Source: JAKPUX01 sp035353815
Lineage (GTDB): Bacteria; Zhuqueibacterota; Zhuqueibacteria; Residuimicrobiales; Residuimicrobiaceae
Length of the DNA stretch: 64,000 nucleotides
Reading direction: 5' to 3'
Assembly (NCBI GenBank): GCA_035353815.1
Contig: DAOQAG010000012.1
Span: 1 to 64,000, forward strand
Part shown: positions 48,930 through 58,035 of the stretch, one piece after another
Layout of the letters: the number at the start of each line of letters is the position of its first letter
How positions within the stretch are numbered: the first letter of the stretch is position 1
The notes under the pieces: model-generated
The model's database searches: none
Told to the model about the DNA's origin: nothing
What the model saw: the letters and a program-made list of their open reading frames with translations, nothing else
Made by a program: the position numbers and the translations under genes

Positions 48930-50846
48930 ATGAAAAGATGGACACTCCTGCTCTGTCTCATTCTCGTTCCGGGATTTGCTATTGTTCATGCGCAAGCCCC
49001 GTACGGGGTGGGGGACAACATCAATGTCCCCTACGTCGCTCCCGGGACTTTGACCCTCGATGGCAAGGCCGATGAGGCTGCATGGAACAATGCGGTCGAG
49101 ATCAACATGATCGGCTTCTGGGACGGCGCCTGGGGCGGCGTTCCCTACCCCGACATCGAAGCCAAAGCGAAGCTGCTCTGGACCGAGGACTGGCTCTATG
49201 TTTTCGCCAAGGTCGATGATTACTCTTTCTATTTCGGCAGCGATTCGACCGCCTGGACCGGCGAGCAGATCATGATCGGTGTCGACCGCATTCTCGCCGG
49301 CGATCCGGCCGGCGGCCAGTATGCTCCGGATTGGAGCGGTGCGCCCTACAATGCCCCCGACAAGGGGCCGGTGGTCTACAAGATCTACGACAAGGGCATA
49401 ACCCTCAACTGGGGCGGCTGGTGGGATGACGCCAACCAAACCTACTGGCAGTATTCACCCGTCGATTCGGGATGGGTGGACGGCGAGGTCTTCGTCGACA
49501 ATGACAATTTCGTCTGGGGCGTTGAGATGAAAATCTGGCTGCCGCAGATCCGCACCAACTCCATGGTCGGCTTCAACATCGGCGGTGCGGCGGCTACGCC
49601 CGACACTACCGCGGTGCCGTGGAGCTGGGGTGAAGGGACCTATGCCTATTATGCCTGGCATCCGCAGCCGGCGGATACCGCGGTCGGCTATCCCAGTGAT
49701 TACATCGCCGGCGACATCCAGCGCCGCGCCCAGAGCTTCGGCACCCTGACCTTTGTCGGCGGCCCGGAGCCTTACGGAATTGCGGCCAACATCGATGTCC
49801 CCTATGTGGCTCCGGATGCGCTCGTCCTGGATGGCAAGGCCGATGAACCCGCCTGGGCCAACGCCGCCGCGGTCAACATGATCGGCTTCTGGGACGGCGC
49901 CTGGGGCGGCGTTCCCTACCCCGACATCGAAGCCAAAGCGAAGCTGCTCTGGACCGAGGACTGGCTCTATGTTTTCGCCAAGGTCGATGATTACTCTTTC
50001 TATTTCGGCAGCGATTCGACCGCCTGGACCGGCGAGCAGATCATGATCGGTGTCGACCGCATTCTCGCCGGCGATCCGGCCGGCGGCCAGTATGCTCCGG
50101 ATTGGAGCGGTGCGCCCTACAATGCCCCCGACAAGGGGCCGGTGGTCTACAAGATCTACGACAAGGGCATCACCCTCAACTGGGGCGGCTGGTGGGATGA
50201 CCCCAACCAGATCTACTGGCAGTATTCGCCGGTCGATTCGGGCTGGGTGGCTGGCCAGGTCTTTGTCGACAACGACAATTTCGTCTGGGGCGTCGAGATG
50301 AAGATCAAGGTGCCGCAGATCGCCCTGGGAACCCGCATCGGCTTCAACATCGGCGGTGCGGCCGCCACGCCCGACACCACCGCGGTGCCGTGGAGCTGGG
50401 GTGAAGGGACCTATGCCTATTATACCTGGCATCCGCAGCCGGCGGATACCGCGGTCGGCTATCCCAGCGACTATATCGCCGGCGATATCCAGCGCCGTGC
50501 CAAATCCTTCGGCATGCTGACCTTCAAGCAGAGCATCACGGGCGTAGAAGAAGCGGACCGGACGCCGCAGACCATCCCGTCGGAGTTCAGCCTCGCCCAG
50601 AACTATCCGAACCCCTTCAATCCGGCCACGACGGTAAGCTATCAGTTAAAGAAGGATGCCAGAGTCCGGATCGAGGTCTACAATGTGCTCGGCAAGCAGG
50701 TCGCTGCGCTGGTGGACCGCAAGGAAAACGCCGGCGTTCACGCGGTAAAGTGGAACGGTGCGGAACTCGCCAGCGGTCTCTATTTCATTCAGCTGCGCGT
50801 CAATGACCAGTTGATCGCCAGTCGCAAGGCGATGTTGCTCAAATAA
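48930..50846 (+). CDS. Surface protein with two duplicated carbohydrate-binding domains and T9SS-like tail
   Basis: A 638-residue exported protein. Signal peptide residues 1-22 (ending IVHAQA) are followed by two near-identical modules of about 257 residues: residues about 24-275 and 281-530. Each opens with GVGDNINVPYVAPGTLTLDG or a variant and has DGKADEAAWNNAVEINMIGF, TEDWLYVFAKVDDYSFYF and a CBM9-like beta sandwich. The last 100 residues are a FlgD-like domain with LAQNYPNPFNPATTVSY and WNGAELASGLYFIQLRVN, typical of type IX sorting. The modules share 298 identical bases. GGGAGG precedes the ATG. It sits between the ABC importer and the receptor genes, probably as a surface glycan-binding protein. 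Confidence 0.88.
   Translation: MKRWTLLLCLILVPGFAIVHAQAPYGVGDNINVPYVAPGTLTLDGKADEAAWNNAVEINMIGFWDGAWGGVPYPDIEAKAKLLWTEDWLYVFAKVDDYSFYFGSDSTAWTGEQIMIGVDRILAGDPAGGQYAPDWSGAPYNAPDKGPVVYKIYDKGITLNWGGWWDDANQTYWQYSPVDSGWVDGEVFVDNDNFVWGVEMKIWLPQIRTNSMVGFNIGGAAATPDTTAVPWSWGEGTYAYYAWHPQPADTAVGYPSDYIAGDIQRRAQSFGTLTFVGGPEPYGIAANIDVPYVAPDALVLDGKADEPAWANAAAVNMIGFWDGAWGGVPYPDIEAKAKLLWTEDWLYVFAKVDDYSFYFGSDSTAWTGEQIMIGVDRILAGDPAGGQYAPDWSGAPYNAPDKGPVVYKIYDKGITLNWGGWWDDPNQIYWQYSPVDSGWVAGQVFVDNDNFVWGVEMKIKVPQIALGTRIGFNIGGAAATPDTTAVPWSWGEGTYAYYTWHPQPADTAVGYPSDYIAGDIQRRAKSFGMLTFKQSITGVEEADRTPQTIPSEFSLAQNYPNPFNPATTVSYQLKKDARVRIEVYNVLGKQVAALVDRKENAGVHAVKWNGAELASGLYFIQLRVNDQLIASRKAMLLK
49102..49399 (+). repeat. 298-bp perfect direct repeat, copy 1
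   Basis: Identical over its full length to 49873-50170 at an offset of 771 bp (257 codons). Even synonymous positions are unchanged, while the flanking parts of each module are clearly diverged. Confidence 0.95.
49873..50170 (+). repeat. 298-bp perfect direct repeat, copy 2
   Basis: Second copy of the 298-bp identical segment in the same gene. The abrupt identity boundary suggests recent gene conversion or unequal exchange. Confidence 0.95.
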
Positions 50847-50874
50847 ACGGGAACCTCGATTCCCCTCGGGAACC

Positions 50875-50909
50875 GATCCGGCCGCTGCACGGCACGCGGC
50901 GGCCGGATC
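50875..50909 (+). terminator. Rho-independent-like terminator after the surface-protein gene
   Basis: GATCCGGCCGC (50875-50885) and GCGGCCGGATC (50899-50909) form a perfect 11-bp stem with a 13-nt loop, followed by TCTTTCCC. It lies 29 bp after the stop at 50846 and 48 bp before the next ATG. The tail is only moderately T-rich. Confidence 0.65.
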
Positions 50910-50957
50910 TCTTTCCCGGCTGAAGACGGTACGCACGGTTATGTACAGGTGATCTCC

Positions 50958-51908
50958 ATGAAAGCTGCCATACTCTACGGTCCGCAACAGTTTGTCATCG
51001 AAGAACGCGAGATGCCGGTCATCGGCCCGGAGGATGTCCTGGTCCGGACGACTGCCTGCGGCGTTTGCACCGGAGAGGTCGAAATGTGGGAGGGACGGAA
51101 TCCCAATCTCCGGTTTCCGATCTTCATCGGGCACGAGGCCTCGGGAGTCGTCGTAGCGGCAGGCGAACATGTGCAGGGATTCGTACCCGGCGATCATGTG
51201 GCCGCCTGGATCGAGGGCAAGGGCTATGCGGAGTATTTTGCCACGCCCGCCGGCTCGCTCTTCCGGTTGCAGCCGCAAACGCCCATGGAACTGGCCCTGG
51301 GCGAACCGATCGCCTGCGCCGTCAACGGCGTTCGCAAGGCCGATATCCAGTTCAATGAAAGCGTGGGTCTGGTCGGCTGCGGCTTCATGGGACTGATCAT
51401 GCTCCAGGTTCTGCGGGTGCGCGGTGCAGGGATGCTCATCGCGATCGATACGCGCGAGGATATCCTGCAGCTGGCGCGCAACCTGGGTGCTGATCATACC
51501 TTTAACCCCCGGACCGTCGATGCTGTGACGGCGGTGCGGGAACTGACGCATGGTCAGGGGGTGGACGTTGGCATCGAGGCGGCCGGACGACAGGAGACCC
51601 TGGACATGACCGCGGCGCTGGTGCGTATGGAGGGCAAACTCGAAGTCTTTGGATTCCATCAGGGCGGCGCCCGCACTGTGGACTGGGGCTACTGGAACTG
51701 GATGGCCTTTCGGATCATCAACGGCCATTCCCGCAGTGCCCATCTCTACATCGAGGGGATGCATATTGGTCTGGAGCTGCTGGAAGCAGGAAAATTGAAT
51801 ATGGGTCCTCTGGTGACTCACCGCTTCCCGCTGCTCGAGATCAATACGGCCTTCAAGACAGCGTCGGCAAAGGCTGCGGGATTTGTCAAAGGGGCGATCG
51901 TTTTTTGA
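50958..51908 (+). CDS. Zinc-type medium-chain dehydrogenase
   Basis: A 316-residue alcohol/polyol dehydrogenase. The GroES-like catalytic domain has TACGVCTGEVEMW with the catalytic-zinc Cys and FIGHEASGVV with the next ligands. The Rossmann domain has GLVGCGFMGLIMLQVLRVRG and AIDTREDILQLARNLGADH. The four-cysteine structural zinc lobe seen in most MDR enzymes is absent. ATG at 50958 has AGGTG upstream, and a GTG nine bases earlier is an alternative. It likely oxidises or reduces a sugar or its alcohol in the sugar-use cluster. TonB receptor genes follow. Confidence 0.88.
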   Translation: MKAAILYGPQQFVIEEREMPVIGPEDVLVRTTACGVCTGEVEMWEGRNPNLRFPIFIGHEASGVVVAAGEHVQGFVPGDHVAAWIEGKGYAEYFATPAGSLFRLQPQTPMELALGEPIACAVNGVRKADIQFNESVGLVGCGFMGLIMLQVLRVRGAGMLIAIDTREDILQLARNLGADHTFNPRTVDAVTAVRELTHGQGVDVGIEAAGRQETLDMTAALVRMEGKLEVFGFHQGGARTVDWGYWNWMAFRIINGHSRSAHLYIEGMHIGLELLEAGKLNMGPLVTHRFPLLEINTAFKTASAKAAGFVKGAIVF

Positions 51909-51935
51909 GTTCTCTTTTCGCGCGGAGGTTTGGTT

Positions 51936-54788
51936 ATGATCACTGGATCCCATACTTGCATGCGGTCTGCATGGACCAGGGCCCTGCTGCTGTTGACCCT
52001 TCTCGGGGTGCCCTTTGCCTCCGGAGTGCTGGAGGCGGCCACCACCGGTAAAATCGCCGGAAAAATTACCGATGCGAAGACCAGGGAACCGCTGCTCGGC
52101 GCCAACGTCATCGTCGTCGGTACCACGCTCGGCGCAGTCTCGGACCTCTCGGGCGATTATTATATCGCCAACGTCCCGACCGGCAGCTATACCCTGAAAG
52201 CGACCATGGTGGGATACAAGGGCATGACTGTCAAGGAGGTGGTGGTCCGGATCGACCGCACCACCGAGATCGCGCTTGCTCTGGAACAATCGGTGATCGC
52301 GGGGGAGGATATCGTCATCACCGCGGAACGGCCCCTGGTGGAGAAGGACAACACCTCCTCCAACATGATCCTCGCCAGCCAGGAGATCATCAGCCGGCCT
52401 ACCACCGATTTCATGCAGGTGCTGACCACGCTGCCGAGCATCAACGTAGAGGATGGAGTGATGAAGTTCCGCGGCGGCACCCTCGATCAGGTCGCCTTTA
52501 TGATCGACGGCACGCGGGCGCAAAACCCGATGGACCACTCCCCCTATACCAACATCAATCTCAGCTCCATCGCCGAGGTCGAGGTGATCACCGGATCGTT
52601 CAACGCCGAATACGGGGAGGCCATGTCGGGCGTGGTCAACGTGGTCACCAAGGAGGGCAAGGACCGCTACAACCTCTTTGTCGATACCCGTTATACCCCG
52701 CCGGGCAAGAAGCATTGGGGGGATGCCCTCTACGACCTGAACTCCAACCTCTATTGGGAGAACAGCCATGCCCGGCATCTCGAGTGGTGGATCGAGAATA
52801 CCGATCAATGGGTCGATCTCAACGGCGCTTACGGCTACGACCCCAAGTGTGTCTGGACCCCGGAACAGGCCTTCAAGAATTACCTGTCGACCCACCAGCC
52901 GCTGAACGATTATACCAAACGGCCCAGTTACCAGACCGAGATCAGCCTTGGCGGCCCCGTTCCCCTGATCCATAACATGAGCTTCTTTGCCACCGGCAAA
53001 TACCGCTCCCAGCCCCCGGTCATGGGCAATGCCTATCGCAATGTCGGCAAATTCTTCGATGGCACCCTCAAACTGAGCTACCAGATGGCCCCCACGATGA
53101 AGCTGACTTTCTCCGCTTTTGGCGGTTCGGAGGAGAGCTGCTGGGGAATGGAAGGGGTGGATTCCTGGTATTCGCAACGCTACGGGCTCAATTCCCGCTA
53201 TGCCTATTACGATTTTGCGGGGTTGCCGACCAACCGGACCGATGGGCAGACCCTCACCTTCAACCATGTGCTCAGTCCGAAAACGATGTACGAGGTGAAA
53301 CTCAACCGTGTCCACGCCAAACGCAAGACCTGGACCTTCCCGGACGATCCTGTGGGCTGGTCAGCTACCGAAGCCATTTACGACTATTTGCGTGCAACCG
53401 ACGCGAACGGCTACGCGATTCAGGGTGGATACATGAATGCCATTGGCTATCATACCCTGGGCTATTATTACCGCTATGACGATGACAATACCGAGTACAA
53501 TCTCACCGGCTTTCTCGGCAGTACCATTAACAAATATTGGTATCTGAAAAGCGGCGTCGACCTCTCCTATTATAACCTCGACCATTTCAACCAGGCCAAG
53601 GCCCCGGACCGCCGCGATGACCGCACCTACAATCCTTACCAGGGCGCCCTGTACTTCCAGAACAAGCTCGAATTCGGCGGCCTGATCATGAATGCAGGAT
53701 TGCGCTTCGATTTCTACAATCCCAATGATTTTGTCTACACCAATCTCTTCGATCCCCTCAATTCGGGCAAGAAAAAGACCAGGGTCTTCACCCAGCTCAG
53801 TCCCCGTCTCGGCATCTCTCATCCCATCGATGAGCGCACCGTGCTCCATTTCTCCTACGGCCACTTTTTCCAGCGCAGCTCGTTTGGTGATTATGGCGAG
53901 GGCAACGATTCCGGCGGGCAACAGGGAAGCCTGACCACCTTTATTATCGACGGCTCCAATTTTCCCTGGGTGCTCGGGAATCGTCAAGTGCGGCCGCTCA
54001 AGACCATCGCCTATGAGGTTGGCCTCGAGCGCAACTTTGCTGACCAGTTCGTCATCGATGTGACCGGCTATTACAAGGATATCCGCAATACGATCAGGAC
54101 CACCACCATCGAATCGCCGAATGGCATCTACACCACCAATGGCAACGGCAATTATGCCGATGTTCGCGGTGCAGAGATCTCGCTGCGCAAGCTGCCCTCG
54201 GTGGGCAAGCTGGGCGCCCTCTGGGGCTATGTGAACTTTGCCACCCAGATCGGCATCTACGGCAGCAGCGGCGATCCGGATGTCATCCGCGGCGACGGCA
54301 CCGTGCGCTATCCCTCAAGCGGGGATGTCATCGCCCATAACAATCCGCGCCTGAAAGCCGGGATCTCGTATCAGACCCCGGGCGGAAATTCGCTGGTGGC
54401 GGCGATCCTCAAGGACATCACCATGTCGATCAATTACGAAGCTGTCTTTCCCAATGACAAGATCCGATCGGATTATTTCCTCTATGATGGCAAGCGCTAC
54501 CTGCGCCCAGCCGACAAGAATGCCGCTTTCCGGCTCAAGAAGGAGATTAATCTGCCCGCTGTCGGCCTGCGTATCAACCCCTACATCGAGGTACAGAATC
54601 TTTTCAATGATCCGTGGCTGAATCTGCAGACCTTTGAAAATGCCTCATACGACGACCAGGCGAAATTCGCGAAATCGGGATTTGATGACGTGCCGAACTA
54701 TGACATGACGGGAGCGCCCATTCTCGCGGCGGCCAAATACCGCAATCTGCCGCGCTCGGTCATGTTCGGCGCCACCTTTGCATTCTAG
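51936..54788 (+). CDS. TonB-dependent receptor with carboxypeptidase-regulatory domain
   Basis: A 950-residue outer-membrane receptor. Signal peptide (ending near residue 35), then a CarboxypepD_reg-like/CNA-B-like domain (about 35-120; KIAGKITDAKTREPLLGANV, SGDYYIANVPTGSYTLKATM), a plug domain (about 130-250; VEKDNTSSNMILASQEIISR, VAFMIDGTRAQ, SSIAEVEVITGSFNAEYGEA) and a roughly 700-residue barrel ending RNLPRSVMFGATFAF. It resembles CirA/SusC-like receptors of the FCB group. GGAGG lies seven bases before ATG at 51936. It is followed by a large exported partner and a PorV-like barrel, suggesting uptake of glycan fragments. Confidence 0.9.
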   Translation: MITGSHTCMRSAWTRALLLLTLLGVPFASGVLEAATTGKIAGKITDAKTREPLLGANVIVVGTTLGAVSDLSGDYYIANVPTGSYTLKATMVGYKGMTVKEVVVRIDRTTEIALALEQSVIAGEDIVITAERPLVEKDNTSSNMILASQEIISRPTTDFMQVLTTLPSINVEDGVMKFRGGTLDQVAFMIDGTRAQNPMDHSPYTNINLSSIAEVEVITGSFNAEYGEAMSGVVNVVTKEGKDRYNLFVDTRYTPPGKKHWGDALYDLNSNLYWENSHARHLEWWIENTDQWVDLNGAYGYDPKCVWTPEQAFKNYLSTHQPLNDYTKRPSYQTEISLGGPVPLIHNMSFFATGKYRSQPPVMGNAYRNVGKFFDGTLKLSYQMAPTMKLTFSAFGGSEESCWGMEGVDSWYSQRYGLNSRYAYYDFAGLPTNRTDGQTLTFNHVLSPKTMYEVKLNRVHAKRKTWTFPDDPVGWSATEAIYDYLRATDANGYAIQGGYMNAIGYHTLGYYYRYDDDNTEYNLTGFLGSTINKYWYLKSGVDLSYYNLDHFNQAKAPDRRDDRTYNPYQGALYFQNKLEFGGLIMNAGLRFDFYNPNDFVYTNLFDPLNSGKKKTRVFTQLSPRLGISHPIDERTVLHFSYGHFFQRSSFGDYGEGNDSGGQQGSLTTFIIDGSNFPWVLGNRQVRPLKTIAYEVGLERNFADQFVIDVTGYYKDIRNTIRTTTIESPNGIYTTNGNGNYADVRGAEISLRKLPSVGKLGALWGYVNFATQIGIYGSSGDPDVIRGDGTVRYPSSGDVIAHNNPRLKAGISYQTPGGNSLVAAILKDITMSINYEAVFPNDKIRSDYFLYDGKRYLRPADKNAAFRLKKEINLPAVGLRINPYIEVQNLFNDPWLNLQTFENASYDDQAKFAKSGFDDVPNYDMTGAPILAAAKYRNLPRSVMFGATFAF

Positions 54789-54808
54789 CAGGCTAGGGAG
54801 AGCGTAAG

Positions 54809-57004
54809 ATGAGAATACACTGCAAACATCTCTTGTCCGGTTGCCTGATTCTGCTGCTGACGGCTGCCAGGAGCGGAGTAGCCCAAACCATGACAGAGCA
54901 GATCCACAAACGTGGCAAGCTCTGGGATACGATCAGCTCGGATGGCTGGATCGGCAGCCTCGGCGCCTGGGATTTCCTCGTTTCGGTGCCGCTGGGGCTC
55001 TATCCCGGCTTCAAGGACTATTACCACCCCGTCGGTAACGAAAACAAGGCCGTCAATACCTACGCCAATGCCAATTTTCACAACTTCCGCAGCGGCTGCT
55101 GGATTGTCACCAAGGATCTGATGACGCCGGGACCGCCGCCTAAAAACGCGCCGACGCCAACCGATTACGAGGTCTTTCTCTCGGGCATGCAGGAAGACAG
55201 CTACGGCATTGAGCAGCCCTACCGCGACCTGGGCATGGTCAAAAATTACAGCGAGGAGCCCGGCTTCAATCCCCTGCTGCCGGAGGAGATGACCGATGGC
55301 ACCTTCAACACCAATACCGGCGTCTCGGTGACCCGGCGTAGCTACGTCTGGAGCTATCCCGGTTACAACGATTTCATAATCTATGACTATATCTTTGAAA
55401 ATACCGGGACCATCGTCTCGGATTTCACCAATACGGTCGTTCCCGATTTCCCGCCCCAAACCCTGAAGGATGTCTACTTTGTCTTTCATTCCGGCATTTC
55501 GGTCTCGACCAAAAGCAATATCAACTTCGGGGCCGAGCTTTCCCCGATCAGCGCCGGGGGCTTCGGCTGGGAAAAGAAATGGTATCACGATTACTATCAT
55601 GTCTATGATGACGGGCAGCTGGTCTTCTCGACCAACTATAACGGCGGCAAGGAGCCGCCTACCTGGTGGGATGCCAGCGCCCTCAAAGAGAACGAGATCT
55701 GGAAAAAGTATTTCGGGGATGAGCTGATGAGTCCTTCTGCCTTTGGCTGGCTCGCCCTCTATGCCAGTCCGGCCGGCGCGATCGAACGCGCCACCCCCAA
55801 GCCGGATATCCTGCGCATCGATTCGCACAAGGGCGGCCGCTTCCAGGGCATGGATCTCGATCTGGAAAAGTTCAGCATGGCCAACTTCCGGCCGAAAAAA
55901 TCTTTTTATGATTTCGCCACGCTGCCGGATCTTCAGGCCGCGCTCGGCAACAACGGCAACCGCTTCAATTTCTTCACCTTTTCCTACGGCCCCTATACCC
56001 TTGAGCCGGGGCAAAAGGTGCGTTTTGTGCTGGCCGAAATCGCCGGCTGCATGGATTATCATGATGTCGTCAAGGGCGATCCCCAGGGGCACTTCCCCGA
56101 CAGCACCATCGCCGCCATCCGCCGCAATGCGAACCATGCCCGGGAAGCCGTACAGTGGGGCTTGGGCGCCACCGTCAACGGGATGCCGCTGGCTGCCGAC
56201 GCCCCCGAGCCGCCGCCGGGTCCCGCCTGCATCGCCGCCAACGTCTCCTACAGCACCGAGGTGCCGCTGATCCGGGTGGCCTGGGACAAAAGGGCGGAGA
56301 CCGCGGTGATCAAGGATGGTTCCGGTGCTACCTTTTATGACGGCGCTGTCGATCTGGGTAGCTACCGGATCTACCGCTCCACCGATTTCCAGTTCGTCAA
56401 TGAGACCGAATCGCCCGTCTTCCGCGGCGCCTATTGGGACCTCATTCTCGAAATCCCGCGTTCGGAATTCGCCAAATACTGGAAAGAGGACGAGCAGGAG
56501 TATGTGTTTATGGACTCCACGGTCGTCTTCGGCTTCCGCTGCGGCTATTATGTGGCCGCTTGCAATAAAACGCCGGGAAGCTGGACCTCCGCCAACGGCA
56601 CGGTGGTGACCGGACTGTCCCCTCTTGAAAGCGGCGATTACAACCGCACCAATCCGGTCGCCGCCTCCTCGGGCCCGGTCAACACCTTCGACATCTATGT
56701 GGTTCCCAATCCCTTTATCTTTAACGATCCGGAGCGCAGCTTCGGCATCAACGATCCGTACCGCATCGAATTTCGCAATCTGCCACAGAGCTGCACCATC
56801 CGTATCTATACCCTCTCGGGAGACCTGATCACCTTGATCGATCATCAGCCGGATCGGTATGGCAATCTCTCCGGCAGCGAGGTCTGGAACCAGAAAAGCG
56901 ATTCGGGATTGCTGGTGGCGCCCGGGCTCTACATCTACCACATCCAGTCCAGGGTGCCCGGTCTCGACAGCAAGCTGACGGGCAAGTTGATGATCATTCG
57001 CTAA
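54809..57004 (+). CDS. Large exported surface protein with FlgD-like tail
   Basis: A 731-residue protein of unknown family. Signal peptide MRIHCKHLLSGCLILLLTAA, then a long beta-rich body (for example WDTISSDGWIGSLGAWDFLV, FTFSYGPYTLEPGQKVRFVL) and a fibronectin-like region (about 475-560). The C-terminus (about 630-731) is a FlgD-like/sorting-type domain with FDIYVVPNPFIFNDPERSFG, LPQSCTIRIYTLSGDLITLI and VAPGLYIYHIQSRVPGLDSK. It lies 20 bp after the TonB receptor and 23 bp before the PorV-like gene. A role as the receptor's surface partner, like SusD in position, is an inference. Confidence 0.75.
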   Translation: MRIHCKHLLSGCLILLLTAARSGVAQTMTEQIHKRGKLWDTISSDGWIGSLGAWDFLVSVPLGLYPGFKDYYHPVGNENKAVNTYANANFHNFRSGCWIVTKDLMTPGPPPKNAPTPTDYEVFLSGMQEDSYGIEQPYRDLGMVKNYSEEPGFNPLLPEEMTDGTFNTNTGVSVTRRSYVWSYPGYNDFIIYDYIFENTGTIVSDFTNTVVPDFPPQTLKDVYFVFHSGISVSTKSNINFGAELSPISAGGFGWEKKWYHDYYHVYDDGQLVFSTNYNGGKEPPTWWDASALKENEIWKKYFGDELMSPSAFGWLALYASPAGAIERATPKPDILRIDSHKGGRFQGMDLDLEKFSMANFRPKKSFYDFATLPDLQAALGNNGNRFNFFTFSYGPYTLEPGQKVRFVLAEIAGCMDYHDVVKGDPQGHFPDSTIAAIRRNANHAREAVQWGLGATVNGMPLAADAPEPPPGPACIAANVSYSTEVPLIRVAWDKRAETAVIKDGSGATFYDGAVDLGSYRIYRSTDFQFVNETESPVFRGAYWDLILEIPRSEFAKYWKEDEQEYVFMDSTVVFGFRCGYYVAACNKTPGSWTSANGTVVTGLSPLESGDYNRTNPVAASSGPVNTFDIYVVPNPFIFNDPERSFGINDPYRIEFRNLPQSCTIRIYTLSGDLITLIDHQPDRYGNLSGSEVWNQKSDSGLLVAPGLYIYHIQSRVPGLDSKLTGKLMIIR

Positions 57005-57027
57005 GCCATTGAAGGATGGGATGAATT

Positions 57028-58014
57028 ATGAAAAAGAGCCTTGTACTTACACTCCTGCTTTCGCTGGCGGCGGCCACCGCGCTCCTGGCTTTTAACAAGG
57101 GCGGGAGGACCTCCTTCCAGTTCGCCAAGATCGGCGTCGGCGCCCGCCAGGCCGGGATGGGAGAGGCCTGCATTGCGGTAGTGCGCGATGTGAATGCGGT
57201 CTACTGGAATCCGGCCAATATCGGCGGCCTCAAGAGCGGCGAAGCCGCCTTCAGCTATGCCCGCTGGTTCGCCGATCTCAATTACCTCTCCGCGGCTGCC
57301 GGCTGGCGCTGGAACCGGGTGGGTATCTTTGCCCTCTCCTTCGCCGGTCTCGATTACCAGGACCTCGAGGAGGCGCTGGTGACCAGCCCTACCGGTGCAG
57401 CCGATACCCGCACTGGCTCAACCTTCACCGGCGGCGACCTGCAATTCGGCCTGACCTTCGCCCGTGAGTTCACCGACAAACTCACCATCGGCCTCTCCGC
57501 CAAGTATTTCCGCGAGGAGCTCTTCACCTACGGCGCCGGATTGCTCGCCTTCGATGTCGGCACCTATTACCAGACCGGATTCAAGGGATTCCGTATCGCC
57601 ATGAGCGCCCAGAATTTTTCTACCGGGTCGGTCAGCTGGCTGGGCAAGGACAAGAGCGATCGCATCGAGGGCTACGAGATGCCGCTGATCTATCGCATCG
57701 GCACGGCCTTCGATCTCGTCAGCGGCGACAACGGCTTTATCAATCTCGGACCGGCCCATTATCTCCAGCTCAGCCTCGATGCCATCAACACCAATGACTA
57801 TGGCGAACGCTATCACCTCGGCGGCGAATACTGGTACAACCATCTCTTCGCCTTCCGCTGCGGTTATCGCTTTAATTACGAAGAGGGCAACCTCGGCTTG
57901 GGCGTCGGATTGCGGCAGCAGATCTCGGGCATGAACTTGCAGCTCGATTATGCCTTCGTCAACTACCAGTATCTCGACTCACCGCACCGCTTTTCACTCT
58001 TGATCTCTTTCTGA
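57028..58014 (+). CDS. PorV/PorQ-family outer-membrane barrel protein
   Basis: A 328-residue outer-membrane protein. Signal peptide MKKSLVLTLLLSLAAATALL is followed by the family's opening SFQFAKIGVGARQAGMGEAC and IAVVRDVNAVYWNPANIGGL, diagnostic of PorV/PorQ-like (UPF0164) proteins, and by a series of strands ending VNYQYLDSPHRFSLLISF. PorV in Bacteroidota is the type IX shuttle that delivers cargo to the sortase-like PorU. Its presence beside proteins with sorting tails fits that role, though similar barrels exist outside T9SS. Confidence 0.88.
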   Translation: MKKSLVLTLLLSLAAATALLAFNKGGRTSFQFAKIGVGARQAGMGEACIAVVRDVNAVYWNPANIGGLKSGEAAFSYARWFADLNYLSAAAGWRWNRVGIFALSFAGLDYQDLEEALVTSPTGAADTRTGSTFTGGDLQFGLTFAREFTDKLTIGLSAKYFREELFTYGAGLLAFDVGTYYQTGFKGFRIAMSAQNFSTGSVSWLGKDKSDRIEGYEMPLIYRIGTAFDLVSGDNGFINLGPAHYLQLSLDAINTNDYGERYHLGGEYWYNHLFAFRCGYRFNYEEGNLGLGVGLRQQISGMNLQLDYAFVNYQYLDSPHRFSLLISF

Positions 58015-58035
58015 ACGGTATTGGAGTAACCACAG

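Noticed and set aside
50646..53315. An 889-codon minus-strand frame over the dehydrogenase and TonB receptor genes
   Set aside because: It is antisense to genes with strong domain motifs and has no recognisable domain or start site. It mirrors codon bias.
54785..56941. A 718-codon minus-strand frame over the large exported protein
   Set aside because: It is antisense to a gene with a signal peptide and FlgD-like tail in tight operon context.
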